In this document: positions 35,309 through 45,521 of the stretch, piece by piece
Layout of the letters: each line of letters begins with the position of its first letter
How positions within the stretch are numbered: position 1 is the first letter of the stretch
NCBI RefSeq assembly: GCF_014306625.1
Contig: NZ_JACRYL010000014.1
Location: forward strand, 1 to 64,000
Direction: 5' to 3'
Length of the DNA stretch: 64,000 nucleotides
Source: Pedobacter fastidiosus
GTDB taxonomy: Bacteria; Bacteroidota; Bacteroidia; Sphingobacteriales; Sphingobacteriaceae
Program-made: the position numbers and the translations under genes
Notes under the pieces: model-generated
The model's input: only the letters and a program-made list of their open reading frames with translations
Database searches by the model: none
What the model was told of the DNA's origin: nothing

Positions 35309-38300
35309 ATGAAATTAACTACCCTTTACAACCCCGCATGCGAAATGCGGAGGGTAAGGATTAAATTTTTATTGGTCATGAAATTGACTACAATTCTCCT
35401 ATTGGTTGGTGCCATGCATTTATCGGCAGCCAGCTTTTCTCAAACGGTAACCCTATCGCGTAGAACAACTTCGCTTAAAAGCGTATTTAAAGAAATTAAA
35501 AAACAAACTGGTTATTTTTTCTTTTACAAAGGACAGTTGCTCCAAGGGAGACCAGATGTTGTTATCGAACTTAAAAATGCTTCGCTAACCGATGCGTTAA
35601 ATGCCTCTCTAAAAGGTCAGGATTTGAGCTTTAACATCGTAAACAAAACGATTGTAATTAGTAATAAAGAAAACTTTCCTGAGCAGATTAATCGCCCCAT
35701 TCCCAAAATAGAAGTTAAGGGTATTGTGGTTGATAAAACCACCGGAGAGACACTTCCCGGCGTAAACATTTCGATAAAAAATGGCGTAAGTGTTGGCATT
35801 ACTAATGAGAAGGGCGAATTCAGAATAAGTGTAGATGAAGGCACAACCCTGGTTTTTAGCTATGTAGGCTACGAGCTTTTTGAAACTAAAGTTACCAACG
35901 GCAAAAATTTAAACATCAAGCTGGCTTCCAAACTCACCCAGATGAATGATGTTGTAGTTACCGGTTATCAAACGATTAAAAAGGAGAACTATACGGGAAA
36001 TGCCATTACCATTTCGGGCGATGACCTTAAGAAAAACAATCCTCAGAATTTATTAAAAAGCATTCAGTCTTTCGATCCTTCGTTTAAGGTACTAGACAAT
36101 AATTTATTTGGCTCTGATCCGAATGCCCTACCTAAAATTAATGTTCGTGGCGCTACCGCTCTGCCTTCAATAGAAGATACAGAAAACATATTAGATCGAA
36201 ATAACCTCTCCAGCAATTACAATCTTCCGGCTTTTATGTTGGATGGTTTCGAAGTTACACTGCAAAAGGTAACCGATCTGGACATCAATAGGATCGAATC
36301 TGTAACGTTATTAAAAGATGCTGCAGCAACCGCGGTATATGGTTCGAGAGCGGCCAACGGGGTAATTGTAATTACAACTAAAGCACCTGTTGCCGGAAAG
36401 CTCCAGCTTTCTTATAATTACGAGTTAACTGTTAATGCACCAGATTTAACAGATTACCATGTGTTAAATGCATCCGAGAAACTGGCTTATGAAAAACTGG
36501 CAGGCTTATACAATGCGGCAAATAACACAGGTTATACCCCAGACCAATTAGATGCAGAGTATTTTGCAAGGCTTAAAAATGTTGCCAGCGGGGTGGATAC
36601 TTATTGGTTATCTCAGGCTTTGAGAAATGCGTACCGCCAAAAACATTCTATTTATGTACAAGGAGGCGACCAAAAATTTAGATATGGGGTTGATTTGCGT
36701 TACGAAACCCAACCGGGCGTAATGCTAAAATCAGATCGCAATCGCTACAGTGGAGGCATGAACTTTACCTACAATCCAACTTCAAAGTTGTTGTTCAGAA
36801 ACGAGATCAGTATTACACAGGTTAATGGAAATAATTCTCCCTATGGTGATTTTTCTACTTATGTACGAATGAATCCATACTATCCTAAAACCAATCAGAA
36901 TGGCGATTTAATTCAGGAAGTTGCAAATTGGCGAGTAGATACGCATCAACCAGGTCCCGATCAGGTTAAAACAACCTACGTTTTTAATCCGCTTTTTGAA
37001 GGCAGTTTGGCCAGTTTTGATAAATCATCGAACCTAGAGTTAATCGATGCTTTCTCGGTAGATTGGAAACTTAGTCCGAGTTTAACCTTTAAAAGTCAGA
37101 TTAGCTTGAACAAGAGCCAAACTACCGGTGATAAATTTGTATCACCACTTAGCAGTACATTTTACACTTATACAAGCGATAAACTCAACAATAAGGGTTC
37201 TTACGCTCTAACCGAAAGCGATCGTTTGGCTATTGATGGTAAGGCTACGCTTGGCTATAACAAACAAATTGGAGATCAATATTTTAACCTTGTATTGGGA
37301 ACAAACGTAGTTGCGGTAAGAAGTGATGATAAATTTATTGAGGCACAAGGTTTTTCTAATGATCGGTTTACCAATATCGGCTTTGCCCGAATTTATAAAG
37401 AAGATTCTGCACCGGGCGGCAACGTTTCTGAAAACAGATTGGCTGGTGCATTTTTCTCGGGTAATTATTCTTTCAAAAATAAATACCTTTTGGATGCATC
37501 TTTCAGGTACGAAGGTTCATCAGCCTTTGGCTCCAATAAAAGGTTTGCTCCATTTTGGTCTACGGGAATTGGCTGGAATATGCACAAAGAGCCTTTTATG
37601 GAAAACCTAAAGGTGATTAGCCAATTGCGTTTAAAAGCCAGCACCGGGATTGTGGGTTCGGTTTCTTTTCCGGCTTATCTGTCTAGATCCATTTATCAAT
37701 ATGATCCATCAAACTGGTACTCTACCGGTTTAGGGGCTCAAGTTCTGGGTTACGGCAACAGCAACCTACAATGGCAAAAAACAAAAACCTATGATGTTGG
37801 AATAGATTTGGGCTTATTCAACGATCGTTTTATTATCTCTCCAAGGTATTATTATAAGCTAACCAAAGGCTTAATCACCGATATAGATTTATCGCCCTCA
37901 ACTGGTTTTACTACCTACAAAGAAAACTTGGGCGACATGGCAAATGAAGGTTATGAACTCTATTTAACCGCTAATGCATTCAGAAATAAGGATTTCAATA
38001 TAAATATTACTGGCAATTTGGCCCACAATGTAAATACATTGGTAAAACTCTCCAATTCTTTGAAAACCCTTAATGATAAGATTGATCAGTATCAGACTAA
38101 TCCAGATAAAAATGCACAATCTACACCCTTGTTGCGCTATAACGAAGGGCAGTCTTTATCAGCCATTTATGCGGTGCGTTCATTGGGAATCGATCCAGAA
38201 AACGGAAAGGAAATCTTCTTGAAAAAGGATGGTACGCTGAGTTACGTATGGGATGTAAAAGATATTATGCCTGTTGCTGATGGTGCGCCAAAGGCAGAAG

Positions 38301-38737
38301 GAAATTTATCAGCCAATATTGCGTATAAAAACTTTATGGTTAGCCTAAGTTTCTATTACCGTTTTGGAGGTTACACTTATAACCAGACGCTTGTAGATCG
38401 GATTGAAAATGCAGATCCACGCTTTAATGTGGATAGCAGGGTACTAGATCAGAGATGGATTAAGCCGGGCGATCAAACCTTCTTTAAGAACATTGCCGAT
38501 TTATCAATTACCAATGTATCCTCTAGGTTTGTGCAGAAAGACAATTTGCTAGAGCTTAGGTCAATCTATCTATCCTACGATTTTAAAAGAGAACTGATCA
38601 AAAAGATCGGCTTCCAAAACCTGCGTACCACCATGACATTGAACGACATTTTTAGAACTTCGAGCATTCAAATGGAGCGGGGCACCAGCTATCCTTTTGC
38701 ACGGAGTTTAACGGTTTCACTATTGGCTTCATTCTAA
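35309..38737 (+). CDS. SusC/RagA-type TonB-linked outer-membrane transporter with STN domain
   Basis: This is a 1142-residue TonB-dependent transporter. In order it has an N-terminal signal (hydrophobic core LTTILLLVGAMHLSAASFSQ, preceded by a basic extension), an STN signalling domain (about 50-115), a carboxypeptidase-like beta domain (about 135-215, GIVVDKTTGETLPGVNISIK), the plug with PKINVRGATALPSIED and LLKDAAATAVYGSRAANGVI, and the 22-strand barrel. STN plus ECF/FecR upstream indicates cell-surface signalling. The ATG at 35309 follows AAAGG; a later in-frame Met at 35378 would still leave a signal peptide. The 197-bp leader holds small inverted repeats (GAAAGCG/CGCTTCC, AGCAG/CTGCT). 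Confidence 0.96.
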   Translation: MKLTTLYNPACEMRRVRIKFLLVMKLTTILLLVGAMHLSAASFSQTVTLSRRTTSLKSVFKEIKKQTGYFFFYKGQLLQGRPDVVIELKNASLTDALNASLKGQDLSFNIVNKTIVISNKENFPEQINRPIPKIEVKGIVVDKTTGETLPGVNISIKNGVSVGITNEKGEFRISVDEGTTLVFSYVGYELFETKVTNGKNLNIKLASKLTQMNDVVVTGYQTIKKENYTGNAITISGDDLKKNNPQNLLKSIQSFDPSFKVLDNNLFGSDPNALPKINVRGATALPSIEDTENILDRNNLSSNYNLPAFMLDGFEVTLQKVTDLDINRIESVTLLKDAAATAVYGSRAANGVIVITTKAPVAGKLQLSYNYELTVNAPDLTDYHVLNASEKLAYEKLAGLYNAANNTGYTPDQLDAEYFARLKNVASGVDTYWLSQALRNAYRQKHSIYVQGGDQKFRYGVDLRYETQPGVMLKSDRNRYSGGMNFTYNPTSKLLFRNEISITQVNGNNSPYGDFSTYVRMNPYYPKTNQNGDLIQEVANWRVDTHQPGPDQVKTTYVFNPLFEGSLASFDKSSNLELIDAFSVDWKLSPSLTFKSQISLNKSQTTGDKFVSPLSSTFYTYTSDKLNNKGSYALTESDRLAIDGKATLGYNKQIGDQYFNLVLGTNVVAVRSDDKFIEAQGFSNDRFTNIGFARIYKEDSAPGGNVSENRLAGAFFSGNYSFKNKYLLDASFRYEGSSAFGSNKRFAPFWSTGIGWNMHKEPFMENLKVISQLRLKASTGIVGSVSFPAYLSRSIYQYDPSNWYSTGLGAQVLGYGNSNLQWQKTKTYDVGIDLGLFNDRFIISPRYYYKLTKGLITDIDLSPSTGFTTYKENLGDMANEGYELYLTANAFRNKDFNINITGNLAHNVNTLVKLSNSLKTLNDKIDQYQTNPDKNAQSTPLLRYNEGQSLSAIYAVRSLGIDPENGKEIFLKKDGTLSYVWDVKDIMPVADGAPKAEGNLSANIAYKNFMVSLSFYYRFGGYTYNQTLVDRIENADPRFNVDSRVLDQRWIKPGDQTFFKNIADLSITNVSSRFVQKDNLLELRSIYLSYDFKRELIKKIGFQNLRTTMTLNDIFRTSSIQMERGTSYPFARSLTVSLLASF

Positions 38738-38747
38738 ATATAAGAAA

Positions 38748-40211
38748 ATGAAAAAATACATATTTATATTATTCACACTGATTGCTTTTTCTTCCTGTAA
38801 AAAGTTTTTGGATATCCAGCCAGAATCCGAGGTTTCCAAGGAACAGCTGTTTACTTCTGAAGAAGGATTTAAAGAAGCTCTAAACGGCGCCTATGTAGGT
38901 TTTGCAGGCACCAATTTATATGGCGGAAATTTAACTTTTAGCAACCTGGATATTATGGCACAGAATTACCAGTTCAGTGATGCTAATTACCAAAGAATTG
39001 CCGCCTTTGATTATGCTCTTCCAAGCTACGTTGCCAAGATAAGTTCCATTTGGACAGGTTCTTATAAGGCCATTGGCAATGTAAACCAAATTTTGGAAGT
39101 GATAGATGAGCGTAAAGATTTATTTAGAGAAAATAATTATGAGATTATAAAAGGAGAAGCGCTGGCTTTGCGTGCCTACATGCACTTTGATTTGTTGAGG
39201 ATGTTCGGTCCATCATACAAAAATAATCCATCCTTCAAGGCAATGCCTTACGTAACTGCGGTAAGTACCAAAACTACACCATATTCTACCGTTTCTGAAG
39301 TGATGGATAAGATAATTGCAGACTTGCAACAAGCAAAAGCCTTGCTGAAATCTACAGATCCAATAATCTCAGGAACTTATGTAGTAGGCTATCCAAAGGG
39401 AGAGAAGGCAACGGAGCTTAAAAACAGTTCTTTATTTCTCCAAAATAGAAGGCACCGCATAAATTATTATGCCGTTGCCGGCGAGCTGGCTAGAGTTTAT
39501 CTGTATAAACTCGATAATGCGAATGCACTAATCAATGCAAAAGAAGTAATAGAGTCTTTAAAGTTCCCGTGGACAATTAAAGAAGATTTCTTTAATGCAG
39601 ATGTTGCAAAACGCGATCGGATATTTTATAACGAGATTTTGTTTGGTTGGTTTGTTCCCAAATCCAAGGATCAGTTAATTGGACTTTTTTCAAGAGATAA
39701 TCCAGATTATTCAGCAACGGCTGATCAAATTAATGCAATTTATAATTTAGGAACGGTTGGCGCTGATGACTGGCGGTATAAACAATGGTTCAGGATAGTT
39801 AAAAGTGCGGGCAATTCTGATCGATTTTATCTGCAGAAATATATTGTAAATTCTAGCCCTATTGATAATCTGCACCCACTGGTAGCACCAGCACTGCGCC
39901 TAAGCGAAATGTATATGATTGCTGCAGAAGCAAGTTTTGATACCAATCCAACCTTAGCTGTAGGTTATTTCAATACACTGCGTACGCACCGTGGTATTGG
40001 AGCAAGCCTAAGTGCTGGAATATCCAAATCAGATTTTATTAGTGAGCTGGAAGGGGAGTATCGAAAGGAATTCTATGGCGAGAGTCAGAATTTCTTTATG
40101 CACAAGCGCCTTAATTTAAACATTGTTACAACCTCTGGATTAATCTATCCACCAACAGATAAACTTTTTGTTTTTCCGCTTCCGGTAGATGAGCAAGCTT
40201 TTAGAAATTAA
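38748..40211 (+). CDS. SusD/RagB-family surface lipoprotein
   Basis: This 487-residue substrate-binding lid partner of SusC has a signal with lipobox SSCKKFLDIQPESEV (Cys17). The SusD fold follows, with the N-terminal block KEQLFTSEEGFKEALNGAY, TPR-like helices around GEALALRAYMHFDLLRMFG, and a C-terminal region with EYRKEFYGESQNFF. It lies 10 bp after susC, so it is co-transcribed and probably forms the SusC2D2 complex. The substrate is unknown; no glycosidase follows in the operon, which argues against a classic polysaccharide utilisation locus. Confidence 0.95.
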   Translation: MKKYIFILFTLIAFSSCKKFLDIQPESEVSKEQLFTSEEGFKEALNGAYVGFAGTNLYGGNLTFSNLDIMAQNYQFSDANYQRIAAFDYALPSYVAKISSIWTGSYKAIGNVNQILEVIDERKDLFRENNYEIIKGEALALRAYMHFDLLRMFGPSYKNNPSFKAMPYVTAVSTKTTPYSTVSEVMDKIIADLQQAKALLKSTDPIISGTYVVGYPKGEKATELKNSSLFLQNRRHRINYYAVAGELARVYLYKLDNANALINAKEVIESLKFPWTIKEDFFNADVAKRDRIFYNEILFGWFVPKSKDQLIGLFSRDNPDYSATADQINAIYNLGTVGADDWRYKQWFRIVKSAGNSDRFYLQKYIVNSSPIDNLHPLVAPALRLSEMYMIAAEASFDTNPTLAVGYFNTLRTHRGIGASLSAGISKSDFISELEGEYRKEFYGESQNFFMHKRLNLNIVTTSGLIYPPTDKLFVFPLPVDEQAFRN

Positions 40212-40229
40212 CCTTAACAGACAATAAAG

Positions 40230-41081
40230 ATGAAAAAAAATATCATTTATATTTTGCTTTTGAGCACGATGTTATTTGCCTGCAAAAAAAACGAAATGAT
40301 GCCTTATGGCTCAACAGATAATGTGTATCTGCGATACTTGGATAAAGACGGAAATCAGGACACAACAACGCTAAGTTATTCCTTTGCATACAATCCGAGT
40401 TTGGCGCAGGATACCATATGGGTTCCAATCGTGGTTACAGGGCCTCGGGTTTCGCATACCAGACAGTTTGTATTGAATATTGTAGATTCCATGACTACAG
40501 CGGTAAAAGGATTACATTACGAAGCTTTAAAACCTTCTTATACTTTGCCTGCTGACTCTGGAAAAACTAGAATTCCCTTGATCATCAAAAACACGGATGA
40601 TGCGCTGGCGAGTAAATCCGTAACTGTAGGTTTTAGAACAGTTTCGGGAGGCGATTTTTCTGCAGATCTGCCCGTTGCACTTAGAAGCAAGAAGATTATC
40701 TTTTCCAACCGCTTAGAAAAGCCAGCATGGTGGATTTATTGGGAATCTTCGCTTGGCGAATATGGCAGGACCAAGCATCAGTTATTTCTCATCTCTTCGG
40801 GAACGGTCGATTTGGTGGAATTTTCCAAGCCGAATTTTTTTCTGGAGATTCCAAGATCATTGTACTACATCGAAAACTTTAGAGTTTTTCTTAAAGATCC
40901 GGCCACTTGGATTGCAAGAAACCCATCAAAAGGATATGTACTGACCAAGAAAACCGATGGCTCAAACGATTACGATTTCTACAGTGAAGATGCACCCACC
41001 AAGCGCTATACCTTAAAATATTTTGCGCTCGTAAATGGCTACTTCTTTATTGATGAGAGTGGAAAACAAATTATTATCTAA
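40230..41081 (+). CDS. DUF4843-family lipoprotein
   Basis: This 283-residue lipoprotein (lipobox LLFACKKN, Cys18) matches the DUF4843 pattern: a beta-sandwich opening NVYLRYLDKDGNQDTTTLSY, then WVPIVVTGPRVSHTRQFVL and AVKGLHYEALKPSYTLPADS. These proteins occur third in SusC-SusD-DUF4843-PKD operons of Bacteroidota and are thought to sit on the cell surface with the transporter. The gene starts 18 bp after susD. The next gene's true start is 22 bp after its stop. Confidence 0.88.
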   Translation: MKKNIIYILLLSTMLFACKKNEMMPYGSTDNVYLRYLDKDGNQDTTTLSYSFAYNPSLAQDTIWVPIVVTGPRVSHTRQFVLNIVDSMTTAVKGLHYEALKPSYTLPADSGKTRIPLIIKNTDDALASKSVTVGFRTVSGGDFSADLPVALRSKKIIFSNRLEKPAWWIYWESSLGEYGRTKHQLFLISSGTVDLVEFSKPNFFLEIPRSLYYIENFRVFLKDPATWIARNPSKGYVLTKKTDGSNDYDFYSEDAPTKRYTLKYFALVNGYFFIDESGKQIII

Positions 41082-41103
41082 CATTTCATTAAAACAAAAT
41101 AAG

Positions 41104-42534
41104 ATGAAATTTAAACTGATTTTCATACTGGCCATTGTGGCAAGTTTATATACGGCCTGCAAAAAGGATTTGGGCAATTACGATTACCACCCACCATCAG
41201 AACCGACTTTAAGCGCCTTTAAAGATTCTACTTTTGCTGCACTTCTTGGCGATTCGCTAATATTAAACCCCAAGGTTTCTTTAGATGGTGCTAATCCCCT
41301 TACCGATTTATCTTATGAATGGAGAATTACCGTGCAAGAAGAGCTTCGCGAAGCCATTTATACTGGATATCCTTTAAGAATTGTTTACAATATCGGGCCT
41401 GGTTTACGCAGCGCAAAGCTGATTATTACCGATAAACGAAATGGCCTGAAATATGTGCTCCCATTTAAGGTAAATGGCAGCACCCAATTTACTTCTGGTA
41501 AATTAATATTGAGTGTAGATAATGGCGTAACTAAACTGTCTTTTGTAAAGCCAGATAACAAAACCATTATAGCCGATATTTACAATGCTTTTCATGGAGA
41601 GGCTTTGCCCAATAATCCGGTACAACTTTACTTTTCTGATCCGCTGCCTTACCAGCCAATTACCAAGCAAGAATTTTGGATTTTGTGCAACGATCAGACT
41701 AAGAAAAGCCCTTTGTTGGATGCGAGTACATTATTGAGGAAAAGTTATTTTAACGATCAATTTTTTACGCCACCGGGCACTATAGTTCCAGGTTATCTCG
41801 AAGCTTACATGGGCACCGTTCCAACTGGTGTTGTAAACGGTAAATTATATGTAGGTGTTGTATCTACTGCTCCATTTGCGCCAGATTATGGCAAGTTTGC
41901 AAATGAACAGGCGGGAGATTATTCCCTCTCCAGATATTTTACCAATGGCGGTTCTTTCTTTTTTGCCTTCGATACAAAATCCAAAGGCTTTGTAACCTTT
42001 GGGGGCGATGGAAGTTATCTGGGCAAAGATTACGTAGTCGATCCGTTAGGAACTAGCTTCGATCCAAAAAATATTGGGATGGATAATCTGATTTTTATGC
42101 AAACTGGCCAGTCGGGTACCTATTATGCCTTTTTTAAAGCCGCTGACGGAAGTATTTATGAACTTGCATTTACTTATCAGTTTGATTCGGTAAACAAAAA
42201 GATCAAAGCCGAATATAAGCGTGTTTTCAAAGGTGCTTCATTAGTTAATGCCGATACCAAATGGCAACGCAACAGCCTTAATGTATTCTATTTTACATCG
42301 AACGACAAGATCTATAGATACAATCCACTTAATGAGGATTTAAAAGTTCTGGATGCAGATTTTGGTGGCAAAAAAATATCGATGCTCAAAATCAGCGCAG
42401 ATGACAACACACTTACTGTAGGTACAATAGGTTCTGTTTATACGGTTGATGTAAGCGTTGGCAAAAACGGAGCAATTACACAAACCATTAATGGCATTCC
42501 GGGCGCACCTGTAGATCTAGTTATAAGAAAATAA
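41104..42534 (+). CDS. PKD-like family surface lipoprotein
   Basis: This is a protein of about 476 residues with lipobox LYTACKKDLGNYDYHPPSEP. It has an N-terminal PKD-like Ig domain (about 30-115: GDSLILNPKVS, LTDLSYEWRIT) followed by a beta-rich, probably propeller-like part with repeated YRYNPLNEDLKVL / VYTVDVSVGKNG-type strands. I choose ATG 41104, which gives the lipoprotein signal, over an upstream in-frame ATG at 41035 inside the previous gene. It is the fourth gene of the SusCD operon and probably an accessory surface binding protein. Confidence 0.87.
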   Translation: MKFKLIFILAIVASLYTACKKDLGNYDYHPPSEPTLSAFKDSTFAALLGDSLILNPKVSLDGANPLTDLSYEWRITVQEELREAIYTGYPLRIVYNIGPGLRSAKLIITDKRNGLKYVLPFKVNGSTQFTSGKLILSVDNGVTKLSFVKPDNKTIIADIYNAFHGEALPNNPVQLYFSDPLPYQPITKQEFWILCNDQTKKSPLLDASTLLRKSYFNDQFFTPPGTIVPGYLEAYMGTVPTGVVNGKLYVGVVSTAPFAPDYGKFANEQAGDYSLSRYFTNGGSFFFAFDTKSKGFVTFGGDGSYLGKDYVVDPLGTSFDPKNIGMDNLIFMQTGQSGTYYAFFKAADGSIYELAFTYQFDSVNKKIKAEYKRVFKGASLVNADTKWQRNSLNVFYFTSNDKIYRYNPLNEDLKVLDADFGGKKISMLKISADDNTLTVGTIGSVYTVDVSVGKNGAITQTINGIPGAPVDLVIRK

Positions 42535-42579
42535 CCATAGCTAAAAATCAAAACTCAATCAGTTAACATATACACAAAA

Positions 42580-43713
42580 ATGAAAATATCAAAATTAGTA
42601 TTATTCGCCCTTTTCTTGCCTGGAATGGCATGGGCACAAACTCCCAATTTTAGCTTGACGGGAAAAATTGGAAACTTAGGTAAACCTGCAATGGCCTATA
42701 TAGATTACATGGATAATGGTGTAGGACATGAAGATTCTGTCGCTTTGGTTAATGGCAGTTTTAAATTTACCGGCTACATTTCTGGAAATTCTTATGCACG
42801 GATGGCCTTAGATCATTCTGGTGGTGGTAAGGGGAAAGCAGTTTACACTGGCGATGTAATTTATTTCTATTTTGGCAAGGAACAGGTTACATTAACTTCT
42901 AAAGATTCTCTGGAAAATGCAGTTTTTACTGGCTCGAAAGTCTATCAGGAGTACGATGCATATAATAGGGCAATTGGCGGTACCATCATGGCACTTACCA
43001 AAGCGGTAAATGCCGATTTCAATAGCGGTACGCCAGAGCAGCAAAAAGACAGCACGTACAAAAGTAATGTGGATCTGCGTTTTAGAAAAAATATTCAAAA
43101 CCGAACAGATAAACAGTTCACTTTCGCTAAAGAACATCCAGATTCTTATTTTGCCTTGGTAGCGCTTTCTGAAGCTGCGGGAAGTAAGGTAGATGTAGCT
43201 AAAGTACAACCTCTTTTTAACGCTTTAAAGAAAGAATATCAAACGACAGATATGGGCAAGGAACTTGCACAGCGCATTGAGGCAAATGGAATAACGGCAG
43301 TTGGAAAACAGGCTCCGTTATTTACACAGAATGATGTTATAGGCAAACCTGTTTCTTTGGCGAGTTTAAAAGGTAAAGTTGTACTGGTAGAGTTTTGGGC
43401 AAGTTGGTGCGGACCCTGCAGAGCAGAAAATCCAAACTTGGTAAAACAATATAAAACATATAAAGAAAAAGGCTTTGAGATTATCTCCGTTTCATTGGAT
43501 AATGTTAAAGAGCGTTGGTTGGAGGCAATAGAAAAAGATCAACTGGATTGGTTACATGTATCAGATTTGAAAGGCTGGAACAATGAAGTTGGTCGTTTGT
43601 ACGGCGTTAGAGCAGTACCAGCAAGTTTCTTGGTAGATGCTCAAGGTAAAATTATTGGGAATGGGCTAAGGGGAGAACCTTTAAATAAAAAGCTTGCAGA
43701 AATATTCAATTAA
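42580..43713 (+). CDS. TlpA-like thioredoxin-fold protein with DUF4369 domain
   Basis: This 377-residue secreted protein has a signal peptide (1-20, MAWAQ end), an N-terminal DUF4369-type beta domain (about 22-120, with GKAVYTGDVIYFYFG), a helical linker, and a C-terminal TlpA/AhpC-like thioredoxin domain with active site WCGPC (276-280) and cis-Pro loop AVPASFLVD. It is probably a periplasmic or outer-membrane-facing disulfide oxidoreductase. It closes the ECF/SusCD operon, as shown by the strong terminator 60 bp downstream. Its substrate is unknown. Confidence 0.92.
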   Translation: MKISKLVLFALFLPGMAWAQTPNFSLTGKIGNLGKPAMAYIDYMDNGVGHEDSVALVNGSFKFTGYISGNSYARMALDHSGGGKGKAVYTGDVIYFYFGKEQVTLTSKDSLENAVFTGSKVYQEYDAYNRAIGGTIMALTKAVNADFNSGTPEQQKDSTYKSNVDLRFRKNIQNRTDKQFTFAKEHPDSYFALVALSEAAGSKVDVAKVQPLFNALKKEYQTTDMGKELAQRIEANGITAVGKQAPLFTQNDVIGKPVSLASLKGKVVLVEFWASWCGPCRAENPNLVKQYKTYKEKGFEIISVSLDNVKERWLEAIEKDQLDWLHVSDLKGWNNEVGRLYGVRAVPASFLVDAQGKIIGNGLRGEPLNKKLAEIFN

Positions 43714-43773
43714 AAAATAGCTTCTATTAAATATAATTTTCAAAGAAAACAAACATTTATTTACCGCTCAACT

Positions 43774-43807
43774 GGGTATGGCCCATAAAACGGCCATACC
43801 CTTTTTT
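43774..43807 (+). terminator. Strong intrinsic terminator closing the SusCD operon
   Basis: GGGTATGGCC (43774-43783) pairs perfectly with GGCCATACCC (43792-43801) and is followed directly by six T. It separates the uptake operon from the protease gene downstream. Confidence 0.95.
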
Positions 43808-43835
43808 ATTGCCAATGGCTTATTAAATAATACCA

Positions 43836-45521
43836 ATGAAAATAAAACTTACTGTATTTACATTAACCCTTTTGCTGTGTGTTAATTATAATGTTGATGC
43901 CCAAAAAAAGCAAATCGATAAATTTCAAGCCAAAATAAATGATGCTGTTAAAAAGGCATATGTTGCAAGCGTGAGGATGTGGGGTTTTGATGTACAGCAA
44001 AACCAGCGCACAAGCGCACAGTTTAGTGGGGTAGTTGTATCTGCTGATGGATATATTCTTACTGCCGCACACACTATATTCCCCGGAAAAAATTATAAGG
44101 TTTTCTTTCCCGATGGAAAAGAATGTATCGCAATTGCATTAGGAAGAATAGACAATAAGGAAACGCCAGGCATTCCTGATGTTGGGATGATGAAAATTGT
44201 GGATAAAGGTATTTGGCCTTTTGCAGAAATGGGCTATTCATATAGTTTGGTTAAAAACGAACCTTGTATTAGCATTTCTTATCCAGAAAGTTTAAACCAG
44301 AGCCTGCCCACCTTACGATTGGGCAGAATTGAGGAAACAAAAAATACGTATGGCTTTATTCGATCAAGCTGTAAAATGGAACCGGGTGATTCTGGTGGGC
44401 CATTATTTGATTATATGGGGAGAGTTATTGGCTTGCACAGTGCAATTGATTTATTAGAAGACCAGAATTTTGAAATCCCTGTAGATCTTTACCGAAAATA
44501 TTGGACAGCCCTAAATTTGGAGAACAATTATAGTAGTTTTCCAGAAATAAAAGATAGTATCGGCTTAGATCCTTTGCAAAAGATCATTCAAAAAGACAAC
44601 AAGATGAAGTTTCTTAATCCAGATTTTAGCAAAATCTCTTCAATTTTAAATGTCAGTTATTTGATAGAAAGCAATTTGAAAGGTTCAATAGCAAATATTG
44701 GGGCAACTTTATTTAATTTTCAGGCTTCAAACGGAGAAGTAAGGCAGTTTTTAATTAGCAAAAATACGATGATCGGTTCTGATCCTCAGGTGACTATAAA
44801 TGGCGTTAAAAAACATTTAAACGTAATTGCAAAAGATCAAGATAACGATTTGATGCTTCTTCAAACGGAAGTTAAGATCAAAGGTGGAGTCAATTTGAAA
44901 CCAGGTATGGGCAATGAACAAAAAACAGAAATGGGAAGATTTTTATACACCGTAAAACCGGATGGAAGGTTAATTCACAGTATTTTAAGTAGTTCTGTTT
45001 TTAGCTTACCGAAGGTAAATAGTCAGGCGTATTTGGGAGCCATGGTGGCATATAATTCTAGTCCGGTTTATTTTTCATTAATCAAGCCCGAGAGTCCTGC
45101 AGGAAAAGCAGGTATAAAAGTAGGGGATGAACTTGTAAGTATTAATGGCAAAAACTTAACTAAAGCAAGTGAATTTGCTCCAACAATTCTCCAGTTTTGG
45201 GTAGATGATGAAGTTAACTTTGAATGGATAAGCGACGGAGTAAAAAAATCGAAGATCATTCCTTTGACAGAAAGAACGCAATCCATTTTTAATCATCCTG
45301 CCGAGAAATTTGAAGGTGGAAAATCAGTAAGAAGAGATGGTTTTGATCAGGTTTTTGCACAGGACGCTGCAATTAAACCAGCAGAATGCGGAACGCCTAT
45401 ATTCGATTTAGAAGGGAATTTCTGTGGAATAAATATCGCCAGATTCAGCAGAACCGCAACAATTTGTATTCCGACAAAAGTTGTGATTGACTTTGTAGTT
45501 AAAAGTTTGAGAACAGAGTAG
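43836..45521 (+). CDS. Two-lobed trypsin-like serine protease with PDZ domain
   Basis: This 561-residue secreted protein has a signal peptide (1-22) and a first trypsin-like domain (about 25-225) with a full triad: His79 in LTAAHT, Asp115 in PDVGMM, Ser186 in GDSGGPLFD. A second, degenerate protease-like half follows (about 285-370), interrupted by a PDZ domain (about 385-475, PESPAGKAGIKVGDELVSIN). It resumes at ECGTPIFDLEGNFCGINIAR, where Cys518 replaces the nucleophile Ser and the His position is Thr. The architecture resembles HtrA but with a dead second lobe. A terminator upstream shows it is transcribed apart from the SusCD operon. Confidence 0.85.
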   Translation: MKIKLTVFTLTLLLCVNYNVDAQKKQIDKFQAKINDAVKKAYVASVRMWGFDVQQNQRTSAQFSGVVVSADGYILTAAHTIFPGKNYKVFFPDGKECIAIALGRIDNKETPGIPDVGMMKIVDKGIWPFAEMGYSYSLVKNEPCISISYPESLNQSLPTLRLGRIEETKNTYGFIRSSCKMEPGDSGGPLFDYMGRVIGLHSAIDLLEDQNFEIPVDLYRKYWTALNLENNYSSFPEIKDSIGLDPLQKIIQKDNKMKFLNPDFSKISSILNVSYLIESNLKGSIANIGATLFNFQASNGEVRQFLISKNTMIGSDPQVTINGVKKHLNVIAKDQDNDLMLLQTEVKIKGGVNLKPGMGNEQKTEMGRFLYTVKPDGRLIHSILSSSVFSLPKVNSQAYLGAMVAYNSSPVYFSLIKPESPAGKAGIKVGDELVSINGKNLTKASEFAPTILQFWVDDEVNFEWISDGVKKSKIIPLTERTQSIFNHPAEKFEGGKSVRRDGFDQVFAQDAAIKPAECGTPIFDLEGNFCGINIARFSRTATICIPTKVVIDFVVKSLRTE

